In this document: piece after piece, positions 63,930 through 64,000 of the stretch | Numbering within the stretch: the first letter of the stretch is position 1 | Layout: each line of letters begins with the position of its first letter | Source of the DNA: Methylobacterium mesophilicum | GTDB taxonomy: Bacteria; Pseudomonadota; Alphaproteobacteria; Rhizobiales; Beijerinckiaceae | Assembly: GCF_022179445.1 (NCBI RefSeq) | Contig: NZ_BPQU01000003.1 | Span: 248,001 to 312,000 of the forward strand | DNA length: 64,000 nt | Direction of reading: 5' to 3' | Notes under the pieces: generated by a model | Told to the model about the DNA's origin: nothing | The model's input: the letters and a program-made list of their open reading frames with translations, nothing else | Databases searched by the model: none | Made by a program: the position numbers and the translations under genes

Positions 63930-64000
63930 GGATGATCCTTCCGAATATCGATGGTTCACGTCGCGCTTCTGATGATAACGAAGCGTCCTTGCCGCGACGC

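Overview
The window is about 70% G+C and densely coding. It looks like the chromosome of an alphaproteobacterium, most likely Methylobacterium or Methylorubrum. The grounds are gene content (urease, carotenoid genes with a PpsR/CrtJ-type operator, propionyl-CoA carboxylase, an HWE sensor kinase), very strong GC3 codon bias, and intergenic multi-hairpin repeats of a style I associate with that group. The genus is an inference; no rRNA gene is present to settle it.

Layout. 1-6.4 kb: the end of an ABC ATPase gene, a Tat-exported solute-binding protein, two sugar-type permeases, a fused dihydroxyacetone kinase and a D-2-hydroxyacid dehydrogenase; together they look like a polyol or triose uptake unit. 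6.4-10.4 kb (minus): an HbpS/GlcG-like protein and OppA-OppB-OppC-type importer genes with no ATPase. 10.5-15.4 kb: an AlgX-like protein, an alpha/beta hydrolase, a WcbI-like protein and an MFS transporter. 15.4-17.35 kb: an accessory pocket with an A+T-richer intergenic stretch, an orphan gene, a class III aminotransferase remnant and a five-hairpin repeat. 17.35-25.6 kb: ABC-F ATPase, HD-GYP protein, divergent LpxC, Crp/Fnr regulator, PotA-PotB-PotC-type importer without a binding protein, and a small exported protein.

25.6-31.2 kb (minus): a urease operon in the order ureAB (fused gamma-beta), vapB-vapC toxin-antitoxin, ureC, DUF29, ureE (His-rich tail), ureF, ureG. No ureD is visible. 31.2-35.3 kb: a LysR regulator divergent from a translationally coupled operon (tandem GNAT, isochorismatase-like hydrolase, 72-residue protein), then two small minus-strand genes. 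35.6-40 kb: RND efflux adaptor and pump. 40.2-44.5 kb: family III CoA-transferase, SDR, acyl-CoA dehydrogenase and an HTD2/FAS1-like hydratase, probably a CoA-dependent catabolic pathway. 44.7-49 kb: ohr, adenine deaminase, ilvD. 49.1-51.8 kb (minus): GDP-fucose synthase and two SGNH hydrolases. 52.1-53.7 kb: a YadA-type trimeric autotransporter.

53.7-56.5 kb: crtI, crtB and a 44-residue membrane protein, with a consensus PpsR site across the crtI start. Then hemC (minus), a Tat-exported metallophosphoesterase, a small secreted protein, pccB (minus), tRNA-Val(CAC) (minus), a SelW-like protein, an HWE histidine kinase and a small secreted protein (minus).

Most genes are ordinary metabolism and transport. 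The parts that deserve a second look are the interrupted urease operon, the coupled GNAT-hydrolase operon, the divergent LpxC, the PpsR-controlled crt operon with its micro-membrane protein, the autotransporter with an unusual 15-residue repeat, and several structured intergenic repeats.
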